A stretch of DNA of 64,000 nucleotides from G963662985 sp963662985 (GCA_963662985.1 OY760066.1:558001-622000); one strand, 5' to 3'. Shown: positions 27,387-37,401, counted from the first letter of the stretch. Numbers and translations: made by a program. Notes: generated by a model not told the origin, from the letters alone.

Positions 27387-29957
27387 ATGAACCTTGAAAA
27401 GTACACACAAAAATCCCAAGAAGCTTTACTTGCAGCCCAGCGTTTAGCACAAGAGAATCAGCAACAAGTTATCGAGCCCATCTATTTGCTGTTGGCCCTA
27501 GTTAAACAAGAAGATGGGATTGTCCGCGCTATCATTACCAAAGTATCAGGTGGAACACAAGCCATTCAGGAAGAATTAATCAACGAGCTTTCTAAAAAAC
27601 CAAAGATTCAAGGTGCTAATCAAGAGATTGGCATGTCATCTCAGACAGCTGAAATTTTAAAAGCTGCTGAACGTTATGCAAAAGGCATGTAAGATGATTA
27701 TGTTTCCACCGAGCATATATTCCTTGGAATAGCCGATAGCACAGAGAGTAAACGTCTAATTCAGTTTGGTCTGACCAAAGATGTCATTCTTTCTGCATTG
27801 AAACAGGTGCGCGGTTTCCAGCGCGTCACCTCACAGAACCCCGAAGGCACCTTCCAATCTCTGGAGAAATATGGTCGAGACTTGACTGCAATGGCTCGCC
27901 AGGGAAAACTCGACCCGGTGATTGGACGCGATCAAGATATTCGTAGGACCATCCAAATCTTGTCCCGCCGAACTAAAAATAACCCAGCTTTGATTGGAGA
28001 ACCAGGTGTTGGCAAGACCGCGATCGTCGAAGGACTGGCGCAACGCATTGTAAACGGGGATGTGCCCGAAGGTCTCAAGCACAAAAGGTTGATTCAATTA
28101 GATATAAGTGCCCTATTGGCAGGCGCTAAGTATCGTGGGGAATTCGAAGAACGTTTGAAGGCTGTATTAAAAGAGACCTCAGATTCTGAAGGAGAAATTA
28201 TCTTGTTCCTTGATGAAATGCACACTATTGTTGGTGCAGGCGCGGCTGAGGGTGCCATGGATGCTGGGAACATGCTAAAACCCATGTTAGCACGCGGCGA
28301 ACTGCATCTAATTGGAGCGACCACGCTAAATGAGTATCACAAATATATTGAAAAGGATCCCGCCTTAGAACGACGTTTCCAACCGGTGGTTGTGGAAGAA
28401 CCATCTGTAGAAGACACGGTCAGTATCCTGCGTGGCCTCAAAGAACGTTATGAAGTTCATCATGGTGTTCGTATCACAGATGCTGCGACATTGGCAGCTG
28501 CAAAACTTTCGCAACGATATGTTAGCGACCGCTTTCTGCCAGACAAGGCTATTGACCTGATTGACGAGGCTGCCGCACGGTTGCGTACCGAGATCGATTC
28601 CAAGCCACAAGCTTTGGACGAGGTTGATCGGCAAGTGATTCAACATGAAATAGAACGACAGGCACTGAAAAAAGAGAAAGACAAGGCTTCAAAGGATCGA
28701 CTTGAGAATATCGAAAAAGAACTAGCCAACCTAAAAGAAAAATCTCACGAGCTTAATGCGCGGTGGCAAACTGAGAAACAGGCTATCTTCAAACTACATA
28801 CGATAAAAGAACAGATCGAAAATGCACATCAGGAAATCGAACGTGCTGAACGACAGACTGATCTGGAGAAGGTCGCGCGCCTTCGATATGAAACCCTGCC
28901 CGAGTTGGAAAAGAAAATGGTGGAAAGCGAAAACCAGTTGAAACAATTGCAATCTCAAAATGGTGCTTTGCTAAAAGAAGAAGTGGATGCCGAAGAAATT
29001 GCCCAGATTGTTTCTCGTTGGACTCACATCCCAATTTCTAAACTCCTAGAAGGCGAGACCCAAAAACTCCTTCACATGGAAGATCGTTTGCGAGCAAGGG
29101 TGGTGGGTCAAGAGGATGCACTTAAGGCTGTCTCGAATGCACTACGTAGAGCCCGAGCTGGTTTGCAAGATTCAAATCGTCCATTAGGCTCATTTATTTT
29201 TCTGGGTCCAACCGGTGTGGGGAAGACCGAACTAGCGCGCGCCTTAGCTGAATTCATGTTTGACGACGAACGCTCCATGATTCGCATAGATATGAGCGAA
29301 TATCAGGAAAAACACACAGTCAGTCGTTTGATTGGTGCACCTCCAGGATATATTGGTTACGAGGAAGGTGGACAGTTGACTGAAGCTGTACGTCGCCGAC
29401 CCTATAGCGTGGTCTTGTTCGATGAAATCGAGAAGGCTCACCCAGATGTATTTAATGTACTGTTACAACTTCTAGATGATGGTCGCCTAACAGATGGCCA
29501 GGGACGTACGGTAGATTTTCGGAACTCGTTGGTTATTATGACCTCCAACTTAGGCAGTGAACTTTGGCTAGGTGAGGATGATGTCAGTGTAACACGCGAT
29601 GCGATTACATATACACTGCAGGCACATTTCCGGCCTGAGTTCCTAAATAGAATCGATGAGATTATCATCTTTCATTCACTTAGCCGGGCAAACTTAGTCC
29701 AGATTGTGGATATTCATCTCCAACATGTTTCTGCATTGTTAGCAGATTGTGGTTACAAAATGGTCATCAGCCCTGAGGCACGCGCCTACCTAGCAGATGT
29801 TGGGTATGATGCAGATTATGGCGCCCGTCCGCTCAAACGAGCTATCCAGCGCGAATTGCAAGATCCATTGGCGGTCAAGATCCTGAGTGGTGATTTTCAT
29901 GAAGGCAATACTATCCAAGTGGAATGCGGAAAGGAAAAATTAGTATTTTCAGCATAA
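27387..29957 (+). pseudogene. clpB: ClpB disaggregase with an in-frame TAA
   Basis: The single frame would give 856 residues, the normal ClpB size. Codon 102 (27690-27692) is TAA, between AERYAKGM and DDYVSTEHIFLGIA. Downstream everything is preserved: Walker A1 GEPGVGKTAIVEG, Walker B ILFLDEMHTI, the middle coiled coil, Walker A2 GPTGVGKTELARA, and the C-terminal domain. The N-terminal domain is split by the stop. A shorter protein could start near TTG 27798 (719 residues), like the internally initiated ClpB of E. coli, but no Shine-Dalgarno is obvious there. A strong GGAGGG site precedes the full-length start at 27387. It could be a recent mutation, a sequencing error, or a real short-form disaggregase. 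Confidence 0.85.
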
Positions 29958-29994
29958 ACAAGCTCCTTGCTTGATAAATGAATAGCACAATCCA

Positions 29995-30856
29995 ATAATA
30001 GCGGCTCTTTCAAAGAGAAAGATAACTGCACTGCTTAAGAGATTGAACTGCTTAAGCTTCGTAAAGAAAACCAACAGCTTAAGATGGAGAATGATATTTT
30101 AAAACAAGCAGCGCTGATAATGGGACGAAAGTAAATGTGATAAAAGCAAATAGACCCAAATACTGTATATCAGCAATGTGTAAAGTCCTAAAAATATCAA
30201 GAAGTAGTTATTATTACAAAGCAAAAGAGCGAAAAGAAGAAAAGGTACTAGTGACAGAGATAGTTGAGATTTTCAGAAGAAGCCGAAACAACTACGGGAC
30301 ACGAAAGATAAAATCAAAGCTATCAGAGAGAAACAGAACAGTTTCAAGACGTCGAATAAGCAGAATTATGAAGCAGGAAGGTTTAGTTTCAAGTTATACG
30401 AAAGCTAAATATCGAACCAAAAAAGATACTTGCAATGAATCAAAAATTGAAAATAAGCTTGAACGACAATTTAGCAAACAACCTTACCGAAACGTTGTTG
30501 TAAGCGATTTGACTTATGTCCGAGTTGGCAATCGTTGGCATTATATCTGTATTCTCGTTGATATTTTTAATCGAGAAATCATCGGTTTTAGTGCTGGAAA
30601 AAACAAATCAGCTGAACTAGTGAAAAAAGCTTTCCAGTCAGTCAAAGGAGATTTACAAGATATTCAGATTTTTCATACAGATAGAGGAAATGAATTTAAG
30701 AACAAAACATGGTATGGCACCAGTAAACTATACACTTAAATTAAGGGTATTAATTCAAAAATTCACAGGAGTTTGATAAGCCAATGAAGAATGAATCCTG
30801 TGAAATTTAGAATAAATACCCTTTAAATAATTGTCTAGATAACTGTTGCCATACCA
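29995..30856 (+). mobile_element. Rearranged IS3-family remnant
   Basis: The 3' part of orfA (from about 29995, with an in-frame stop, then ELLKLRKENQQLKMENDILK) is followed by a truncated orfB. A second IS3 left end starts at 30710 (TGGTATGGCACCAGTAAACT) and runs into an inverted repeat about the C-terminal coding region. The element ends at 30856 with a copy of the left end seen at 2097. The outer 5' end is missing. This looks like two related IS3 copies joined tail to tail by recombination. Confidence 0.75.
30137..30739 (+). pseudogene. Truncated IS3-family OrfB
   Basis: From a GTG at 30137 the 200-residue product matches OrfB at 2127-2918 through IFHTDRGNEFKNKT, then diverges at a second IS3 end and stops. 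The third catalytic residue region (CPYDNAVAEATF in the intact copy) is lost, so it is inactive. Confidence 0.88.
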
Positions 30857-31593
30857 AGGCTAAACAGATTTCTACCAGCTTGCCAATCATCATTACGTTC
30901 TAAAAGTAAAGCACCCCCTAAACGAATGACAGCATCTCGGTTAGGAAAGATACCAACAACCTTGAATCTGCGTTTGACTTCTTTATTGATCGATTCTAAT
31001 GAATTATTAGAATGAATAGAACGTTGATGTTTTTCAGGAAACTGTTTATAAGTCAACACTTCATCCTGTGCTGACTTAACAATCTTAGCTGCTTCTGGCC
31101 AATGTTTGTCCATTACTTGTGCAACTTTTAGCAGATAGTCTCTAGCAAGGTCTGGATTAGATTGACTGGTAAAGAAATTTAAAAACATTGCTACCTGTTT
31201 GCGATCTTTGCGTGCTACTTGGGCTAAAACATTGCGTTTGAAGTGCACTGTACAGCGCTGCCATGCTGATCCAGCAAGAACCTGATCAATCGCATCTTTT
31301 AGACCTATATTGGCATCACTAATCACTAACTTGGTTTTTTCCATGCCTCGTTGGCGTAAAGAGCGTAAAAAAGATACCCAGAAGGTCTTAGATTCTCCCG
31401 AACCAAGGTCATACCCTAGGATATGGCGCTTTCCTTGCTCATCCACACCTACAGCGATTGCAAGTGCTTGGGAAACAATCTGATGATTCTCTCTTACTTT
31501 TACCATGGTAGCATCCAACCACACATAGCTCAATCGGATTATTTCTTTTTTCATCCATATTGGATAATTTTTTCTTCCTTTTTTTTTTGCCAT
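30835..31593 (-). pseudogene. IS256-family transposase fragment (other subgroup)
   Basis: This 252-residue frame covers the DDE core of an IS256 transposase: LDATMVKVRENHQ, LVISDANIGLKDAID, WQRCTVHFKRNV, and NSLESINKEVKRRFKVVGIF. About 130 N-terminal residues are missing. The C-terminus is replaced: after NLFSLG the codons MATVI and the stop lie inside the terminal repeat of the adjoining IS3 remnant (30835-30856). It is therefore truncated at both ends. The sequence is distinct from the intact IS256 copies at 37482 and 62746. Confidence 0.85.
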
Positions 31594-31690
31594 ACGAAAA
31601 AACCTCCTGTTTTTTCTATTTATTTTGTGTTTTGTTTTTTGGGGTCAGTTTACAGATTTAGGCTCTTACATTAGCATAACGATTGCACAA

Positions 31691-31720
31691 TCTTATATAA
31701 TCTTATACAATCTTATATAG
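31691..31720 (+). repeat. Three tandem 10-bp direct repeats upstream of fic
   Basis: TCTTATATAA, TCTTATACAA and TCTTATATAG follow each other without gaps, 19 bp before the fic start. A 10-bp period places each on the same face of the helix. This is probably the binding site of the protein's own C-terminal winged helix or another regulator, overlapping a likely -10 region. Confidence 0.6.
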
Positions 31721-31739
31721 ACGAATTAAAGGAAAAAAG

Positions 31740-32798
31740 ATGAAAAAACAATTAACTGCAAGAATAAACCAAATCCCAGGCTCAATTTGGATAAAAATCG
31801 CAAAAATCGATGAGAAAAAAGGACAATGGACCGGGAACACAAAATTACATCCTCAAATCCTTGGTCGATTAAAACGATCTGTTCTTGTTACATCCACCGG
31901 TGCGTCCACTCGGATTGAAGGAGCTAAACTTTCAGATGAAGACATAGAAAAACTAATGCGTGGAATTGCAATCCAAAATTTTGACGACCGAGATAAACAA
32001 GAAGCTCAAGGATATTTTGAACTCTTGGAAAATGTGTTCAATAGTTATCAAACGTTAAAATTGTCTGAAGGTTTGATTAAATCGTTTCATAAAGAACTAT
32101 TGAAATATGTGCAAAAGGATAAATTACATCGAGGTGATTACAAAAAAAGGGAAAATAATGTGATGATGATTAACCAAGCCAGTGAATCTGTTGGCGTGCT
32201 TTTTGATACCACCCCAGCATGGTTAACTCCTAAAGAGATGCAAGAACTATTGGAATGGACCAAAGCTGCACAGGAAGAAGCGCAAACCAATCCTATCTTA
32301 TGGATTGGTAGTTTTGTAGTTCAGTTTTTACAAATTCACCCCTTTCAGGATGGAAACGGACGGATTTCTCGAATATTGACCAACATGCTTCTTCTCCAAG
32401 CAGGTTATACCTATATTCCTTATATTTCCCATGAAAAAATCGTTGAGGATAATAAAGCCGAGTATTATATGGCACTTCAAAAAAGTCAAAAAACCTTCAA
32501 AACAGAAGAAGAAACAATTCTTCCATGGTTAGAGTTCTTTACGGATGTTCTTTTGAAACAAGCAAGTGACGCAATTGAATTGTTCTCAGAAGAAAGTAAT
32601 GAGAAATTCTTGTCTCCTAGTCAGCAAAAAGTGTGGGAGTACATTCAAACTCAAAATGAAGTTACTCCACGCGAGTTATTTTATTCTTTAGAAATTCCTA
32701 GACCTACAATCAATCAGGTGCTTAATCGCTTGATTAGTCTTGATATGATTGAACGCTTTGGAGAGGGGAGAGCTACCAGATATCGGCAAAGAAAGTAA
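31740..32798 (+). CDS. Fic-domain protein with built-in inhibitory helix
   Basis: This 352-residue protein carries the N-terminal Fic_N region with the inhibitory motif STRIEG near residue 58, which fits (S/T)xxxE(G/N) and marks a class II self-inhibited Fic. The catalytic motif HPFQDGNGRISR is near 200. The C-terminal 70 residues form a winged helix (TPRELFYSLEIPRPTINQVL, then RFGEGRATRYR). Fic enzymes usually AMPylate target proteins. The HTH and the three upstream repeats suggest self-regulation. An AAAGGA site precedes the ATG. Confidence 0.92.
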   Translation: MKKQLTARINQIPGSIWIKIAKIDEKKGQWTGNTKLHPQILGRLKRSVLVTSTGASTRIEGAKLSDEDIEKLMRGIAIQNFDDRDKQEAQGYFELLENVFNSYQTLKLSEGLIKSFHKELLKYVQKDKLHRGDYKKRENNVMMINQASESVGVLFDTTPAWLTPKEMQELLEWTKAAQEEAQTNPILWIGSFVVQFLQIHPFQDGNGRISRILTNMLLLQAGYTYIPYISHEKIVEDNKAEYYMALQKSQKTFKTEEETILPWLEFFTDVLLKQASDAIELFSEESNEKFLSPSQQKVWEYIQTQNEVTPRELFYSLEIPRPTINQVLNRLISLDMIERFGEGRATRYRQRK

Positions 32799-33029
32799 AC
32801 TTTTTAAAAAATAGTTATATTCCCGATAATACTTCAGAAAATAAAAATTTCTCTGCTGTAAAAGGTTCTTGGTATTTCCCTCCAAAATTTAATTCCGAAG
32901 CAGTTTGCTTTTTATGGTCTTAGATAATAATTTTTTATATCCCGATTATGAAAAACCATTAAAATATGTCATAGATGAAAACGCCAATGAGTTGATAGTT
33001 TTTGACTTAGAGTGATAATTCAAGTTATC
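32799..33029. other. Gap with unassigned coding debris
   Basis: Short peptides such as SAVKGSWYFPPKF (about 32850-32890) and YEKPLKYVIDENANELIVFD (about 32945-33010) read open and look protein-like, but they are isolated and ended by stops. They are probably fragments of a lost gene next to the dead GGDEF gene. No function can be given. Confidence 0.3.
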
Positions 33030-33465
33030 ACTCGTTCATTGGGCGTTCTTATGATTAATGTTGATCATTTTAAGAATTTTAACAATTTAAATGGTCATGC
33101 AGCAGGGGATTTGGTTTTAAAAAAATAGGGTGAATTATTGGGAATTAAATTGCGTGGTGAGGATATTCCATGTAGATATGGAGGAGAAGAACCTAATAAT
33201 GCCAGAAGCACCGTTGCATGCGTTGAAAGACCGTGCTGAAGAAATTCGCAAATCAGTAAAAGATATTAAATTAAAATATAATGGAAAACAACTAAATGCA
33301 ATTTCTATTTCAATTGGTGTTTTTGCATTTCCAACACATGGGAATGATATTGAAACAATCATTGAACTGGCTGATAAGGCTCTTTATCAAGCTAAGAAAA
33401 ATGGAAGAGATCGAGTTTTTATTGCTGAGCCAACAGAAGTTATTCAAGAAGAGAAAAATTTATAG
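33030..33465 (+). pseudogene. GGDEF diguanylate cyclase fragment, decayed
   Basis: Joined frames give RSLGVLMINVDHFKNFNNLN, then GHAAGD, a TAG stop, CRYGGEE, a frameshift with loss of the active-site Phe and the following strand, then RAEEIRKSVKDIKLKYNGKQ and SIGVFAFPTHGNDIETIIEL through QAKKNGRDRVF. This is the C-terminal two-thirds of a GGDEF domain. It cannot make c-di-GMP. 33466-33737 shows no gene. Confidence 0.85.
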
Positions 33466-33737
33466 ATTTAGAAACATGTCTATATATTGGGTTATGCATT
33501 TTTCCAGAGGGTAAACACCTAAATTCGAAAAGAATTAATCAATTTTTTAGGGTTTTTTCCTGAATGTGACCTAATACCCCATTTTTTATATCACTTCTTA
33601 TGAATGTCTAATCTGCTGAAAAATTGAAAGAATAAAAAATGGTGATGTGGGGGAAGATCATTTATTCTATCGAGAAAGGACTGATGACACTTCAATATCA
33701 GAAATTATGATTTTGATATGTAGTTTTTCACAATTAT

Positions 33738-34712
33738 TTATTTCATATTGATTAATTCATTTATATTTCCGGCTATCTCTAATCCACAGTTGTAGCCAGT
33801 TTCATTGAAAATAATTGTTCCGTTTTTTCGAGATAATTTTAAATGTATAATTGCATCTAATGATTCTGCTACTCTCATATTCATTTCTTTTCTTGTTGGT
33901 CCTTTAAGGTTGCCTGTAATTCCTCGATGAGCAATGATTTCTAGAATATAATCTTTATTACTCAAAACCCATTTTACTTCAGTTTGTGACACAGATAATG
34001 AATTACATTTTGAACCTAAATATGTTGTAAATCGATAAAGTTTATCATCTAGTGAAAGACCAACAATAAATCCTTTAAATTTATTATTTAACCAAGGAAT
34101 TATGGCAATTGAAGCAGAAAAACTTGCTGATTTATTCTTGAAGTGATTACTTTGCATCCAGATATATGCTTCAGGAAAGGCTGTTCCCCAGTCCTTTTCA
34201 AGATAAGCTTTCCCGCCGGAAAAATCAATGATTCTATCGTTTATTGTAAGTTCGCCATTAATTTCTGGATTAAAACCTAGGAGGCCATGATAACATTCCA
34301 TTTTAGGTATCCAAGCATACCAGCCCATTATTCCAGGTAAAAAAAGGTTGATTGGCCAACCATTAATATTTTGAAAAGTTAGTTTACCTTGTATAAAATA
34401 TTTTTCAGTTTTTATGTCTAAATTAAATTGATTTAATTGAAAAAAATTATTTTTGATATATATATGGAAATTTTTCTTTCCCGATGAAAAATCATTTAGA
34501 GAATATTTAATAAATTCTACATCACCTGTTTTTCCATCTAAAAATTGAATAAACGCATATCCTTTTGGACCAAGAAATACACCTGGGATTATTGCAAATT
34601 TTTCTGATGCATCAGGATTAACTATCTTGTAATACCATCCTTCAAAAAATGTTTTATTATTTTTATGACCATGATAAATTTCTGGATGATAAACTTTTTT
34701 AATAATATTCAT
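33738..34712 (-). CDS. Tocopherol-cyclase-like protein
   Basis: This 324-residue protein has the pattern of the tocopherol cyclase family: HPEIYHGHKNNKTFFEGWYY near the start, AIIPGVFLGPKGYAFIQFLDG, FSGGKAYLEKDWGTAFPEAY and WMQSNHF. The plant and cyanobacterial enzyme closes the chromanol ring of vitamin E, but many bacterial members have no assigned substrate. It is related in fold to AttH/CrtC lipocalin-like hydratases. It is the third gene after the SDR (36391) and the CrtI-like oxidoreductase (34802), 89 bp downstream, so a shared isoprenoid or lipid pathway is inferred. Confidence 0.82.
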   Translation of the reverse strand: MNIIKKVYHPEIYHGHKNNKTFFEGWYYKIVNPDASEKFAIIPGVFLGPKGYAFIQFLDGKTGDVEFIKYSLNDFSSGKKNFHIYIKNNFFQLNQFNLDIKTEKYFIQGKLTFQNINGWPINLFLPGIMGWYAWIPKMECYHGLLGFNPEINGELTINDRIIDFSGGKAYLEKDWGTAFPEAYIWMQSNHFKNKSASFSASIAIIPWLNNKFKGFIVGLSLDDKLYRFTTYLGSKCNSLSVSQTEVKWVLSNKDYILEIIAHRGITGNLKGPTRKEMNMRVAESLDAIIHLKLSRKNGTIIFNETGYNCGLEIAGNINELINMK

Positions 34713-34801
34713 AGTCTTCCTTTATAAAACTAAATATGTTGAATAATCGATAGTAATAATAAATAAATCTTATTATAAAAAAAAATTATAAATAAATTTA
34801 G

Positions 34802-36394
34802 TTATTCAATAATTGACCTAGTAGCATACCATCCTGTTAGCATAGCAATAGGAACACCTGAAGGCGCATATGCCCATTGACCTGCTTTATAAATATTTGG
34901 GATAGCTGTTAGTGCTGATTTAGGTAAATCCTTTAATTGATGATAAACAGGACTTGGGGTTTCAAAAGACCAACCAGTAATTGCTCCTCCTGAATTCCCA
35001 GCATATTTTTTTATAGAAATTGGGTTTGATGAGAATTTGAAGATCACATCTTGATCAAGGTCTTTATAAACAGAATTTGATAATAACTCAATAACTTTAT
35101 TTTCAATCACTTCTTTAATTTCATTATCCCAACCAGCTTCAGAAATCTTATCAAATATTTGATAATCTGAAAGGAAACTAATCATTATCCCTGTTTGATC
35201 ACTTGGAGCTAATGATGGATCTCTAAGTGCTGGAATTGATATTTCAAAGGTATTTAATTCAATAAATTTTCCAAACCATTTTTTGACATCATTTTTAGAG
35301 ACGCTCTCAAAATCCTTAATCAACTTATTTAATTCTGATATATGAGTTTCACCTAAACCTTTTTTAGAAGGGGTATAAAAAAAATGTTCTCCTCCACTTT
35401 CTCTAAAATATGTAGGAGGACGATCGACGCCAAGAAATAAAATGAACACAGATTCTGCACATTTGCTAGATAAAACGCTATTTTTTTCAATGTCAAATTT
35501 TATTTTAATTTCTTTGTTTAACTCAGATGTATTTACTTGTTCGTAAAAAGTTTTTAAATCAGCAGCCCAGATTAAATAATCATAATGATACTCATTTAAG
35601 TTCGAATCTATAACAATAGATTTTTTCGGATCTATTTTGATTATTTTTTTGTTCAATTCAATTTTTCCACCACTTTCAACAATTTTGTCATATAGTAAAT
35701 TTACTAATGTACCAGTTCCACCTTTAGGATAAAAATAATCTAAATATACATAAAAATATCCGAGAGCAAAATGAGAAGGTGTTTTCTTGAAGAAAAATTG
35801 TGTCAAAATATCTAATAATGATTGGTTATTTGTAAATTTTTTTAAGTAAGTTTCCATAGCTGTTTCATGTTGATTCATTTTCCTTAATGCATTAAGAAAC
35901 TTAAATGTCCATGGTATTAATTTTTTAAAAATATATTTATAATTGTTTTTTAAATTAACAAAATTAGGATTATCAAACTCATATAAAATTCTTGTGTATT
36001 CAGAAAGCTCTTCAATTTTTTCAATTATATTATTAATGTCTTCACTGTCACTTGGGTAAAGTTTTAATAACAATTCTTTATAATCTTGTAATGAAGCCAT
36101 AGATTCAACTTTGATTATTTCATTTTCAACACCTATTGATATTGTATTATCAATACTCTCAAAGTTGATATCTAAATCATTCAACATTGGCTTTACCATT
36201 CCTGAATTAACAAAAGCTCTTGGGCCGGAATCAAAATAAAAATCATTTTGACTAAAGGTACCTACTAATCCGCCACATTTACTATTTTTTTCTAAAAGTA
36301 AGACATTATAATTTTCTTTTGTTAAGTAAGCTGCTGCAGTTAATCCCGCCATCCCACCACCAATAATAACAATCTGATTATTATTTTTCATCAT
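34802..36394 (-). CDS. CrtI/RetSat-like FAD-dependent oxidoreductase
   Basis: The ATG at 36394 (530 residues) overlaps the SDR stop by 4 bp and has AGGAG 8 bp upstream. The N-terminal dinucleotide fold is VIIGGGMAGLTAAAYL with LLEKNSKCGGLVGTF. The middle holds a helical substrate domain, and the C-terminal FAD contact is GGAITGWSFETPS and YKAGQWAYAPSGVPIAMLTG. This is the phytoene desaturase/carotenoid isomerase/retinol saturase superfamily. The substrate is not evident. It is the central gene of a three-gene operon. Confidence 0.87.
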   Translation of the reverse strand: MMKNNNQIVIIGGGMAGLTAAAYLTKENYNVLLLEKNSKCGGLVGTFSQNDFYFDSGPRAFVNSGMVKPMLNDLDINFESIDNTISIGVENEIIKVESMASLQDYKELLLKLYPSDSEDINNIIEKIEELSEYTRILYEFDNPNFVNLKNNYKYIFKKLIPWTFKFLNALRKMNQHETAMETYLKKFTNNQSLLDILTQFFFKKTPSHFALGYFYVYLDYFYPKGGTGTLVNLLYDKIVESGGKIELNKKIIKIDPKKSIVIDSNLNEYHYDYLIWAADLKTFYEQVNTSELNKEIKIKFDIEKNSVLSSKCAESVFILFLGVDRPPTYFRESGGEHFFYTPSKKGLGETHISELNKLIKDFESVSKNDVKKWFGKFIELNTFEISIPALRDPSLAPSDQTGIMISFLSDYQIFDKISEAGWDNEIKEVIENKVIELLSNSVYKDLDQDVIFKFSSNPISIKKYAGNSGGAITGWSFETPSPVYHQLKDLPKSALTAIPNIYKAGQWAYAPSGVPIAMLTGWYATRSIIE

Positions 36395-37329
36395 TGAAAT
36401 TCTCCTAATTGTTTGCTTATTTCCCATAAGATTTTTGCCGCTTCAAAATCCAAAGCAGGTGGAGCAGGTACTTCAATTGTTGTTAGATTGAAGAATTTTG
36501 CGGTTTCTTTTTCAACTTCTTTGCTAACACCTAGATAATATAAAGCTTCAGCTGAAATATCAAGATCTCGTGCAGAACTGTCTATGAAATATTTTTTAAA
36601 TAACTTATAATATTCACCATTATTTTGTCCACTATTTGTTTTTACATTTCCTGGATGCATAGCATTAATTGTAACATTTGTACCAATAAAATATTCATTG
36701 AACTTTATTATTGAAAGAAGTTGAGCTAATTTCGCATAACCATAGCTTTTTAAACCTGAATATTTTTGTTTTTCAAAAAATAAATCCTCAAAATTTAGCC
36801 CCCACGCAGCAAAGCGATGTGCTTCAGAATTTACATAGATTATCCGACTGCTTGATTGAGAGGATAGTTTTTCTTTGATAATATAGTTAATAATAAACGT
36901 ACTAAGATAATTAGTTTGAAAAACCATCTCCATTTGATCTTCAGTTATTAGTTTTTCGGTATTATAAACTCCAGCATTATGAATGATTACGTCGATGTCT
37001 TGATTCAATTCTAAAAGTTGTTTTGCTACATTTTTTACATTATTTAATTTTGAAAAATCAGCTATTAAATAATTGCATTTAACATTATAAATTTTGATAA
37101 TTTCATCACACAGTTTTTTAGATTTTTCTTCATTTCGATTAATAGTTAAGAGATTTGCTTTACACGAAGCATATTTTTTTGCAGTTTCATATCCAATACC
37201 TGATGTTGCGCCAGTAATTACTACTAACCGATTTTCAAAATCTTCTTTACATTTTTTAGGTTCTAATTTTTGATTTTTTATCATCTCAAAAATATTTTCC
37301 CATTTATATTCCTTGAAATATTTATTCAA
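36391..37329 (-). CDS. SDR-family oxidoreductase, retinol-dehydrogenase-like
   Basis: This 312-residue protein has a short N-terminal extension, then VVITGATSGIGYETAKKY (cofactor motif near residue 39), HNAGVYN, catalytic Ser in IIYVNSEAHR, Tyr/Lys in YGYAKLAQ, and HPGNVKTNSG. It leads the operon and its stop overlaps the next start (ATGA). It differs from the SDR at 3674. IS256 copy 1 begins 73 bp upstream (37402), so the native promoter was probably displaced or squeezed. Confidence 0.87.
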   Translation of the reverse strand: MNKYFKEYKWENIFEMIKNQKLEPKKCKEDFENRLVVITGATSGIGYETAKKYASCKANLLTINRNEEKSKKLCDEIIKIYNVKCNYLIADFSKLNNVKNVAKQLLELNQDIDVIIHNAGVYNTEKLITEDQMEMVFQTNYLSTFIINYIIKEKLSSQSSSRIIYVNSEAHRFAAWGLNFEDLFFEKQKYSGLKSYGYAKLAQLLSIIKFNEYFIGTNVTINAMHPGNVKTNSGQNNGEYYKLFKKYFIDSSARDLDISAEALYYLGVSKEVEKETAKFFNLTTIEVPAPPALDFEAAKILWEISKQLGEFQ

Positions 37330-37401
37330 AATGACTCCATGTGATTACTTAACGCTACTGTAAAAGACTTTTCAAAACATGATAATTTTACCTCATTTAT
37401 T

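Noticed and set aside
31681..31720. Three 10-bp repeats considered as a CRISPR-like or iteron array
   Set aside because: There are no spacers and only three units, directly in front of a fic gene, so an operator is the simpler explanation. No replication gene is nearby.
36391..37329. Calling the operon a vitamin E pathway
   Set aside because: No homogentisate prenyltransferase or methyltransferase is present, and tocopherol-cyclase-like proteins in bacteria are broader than that pathway.
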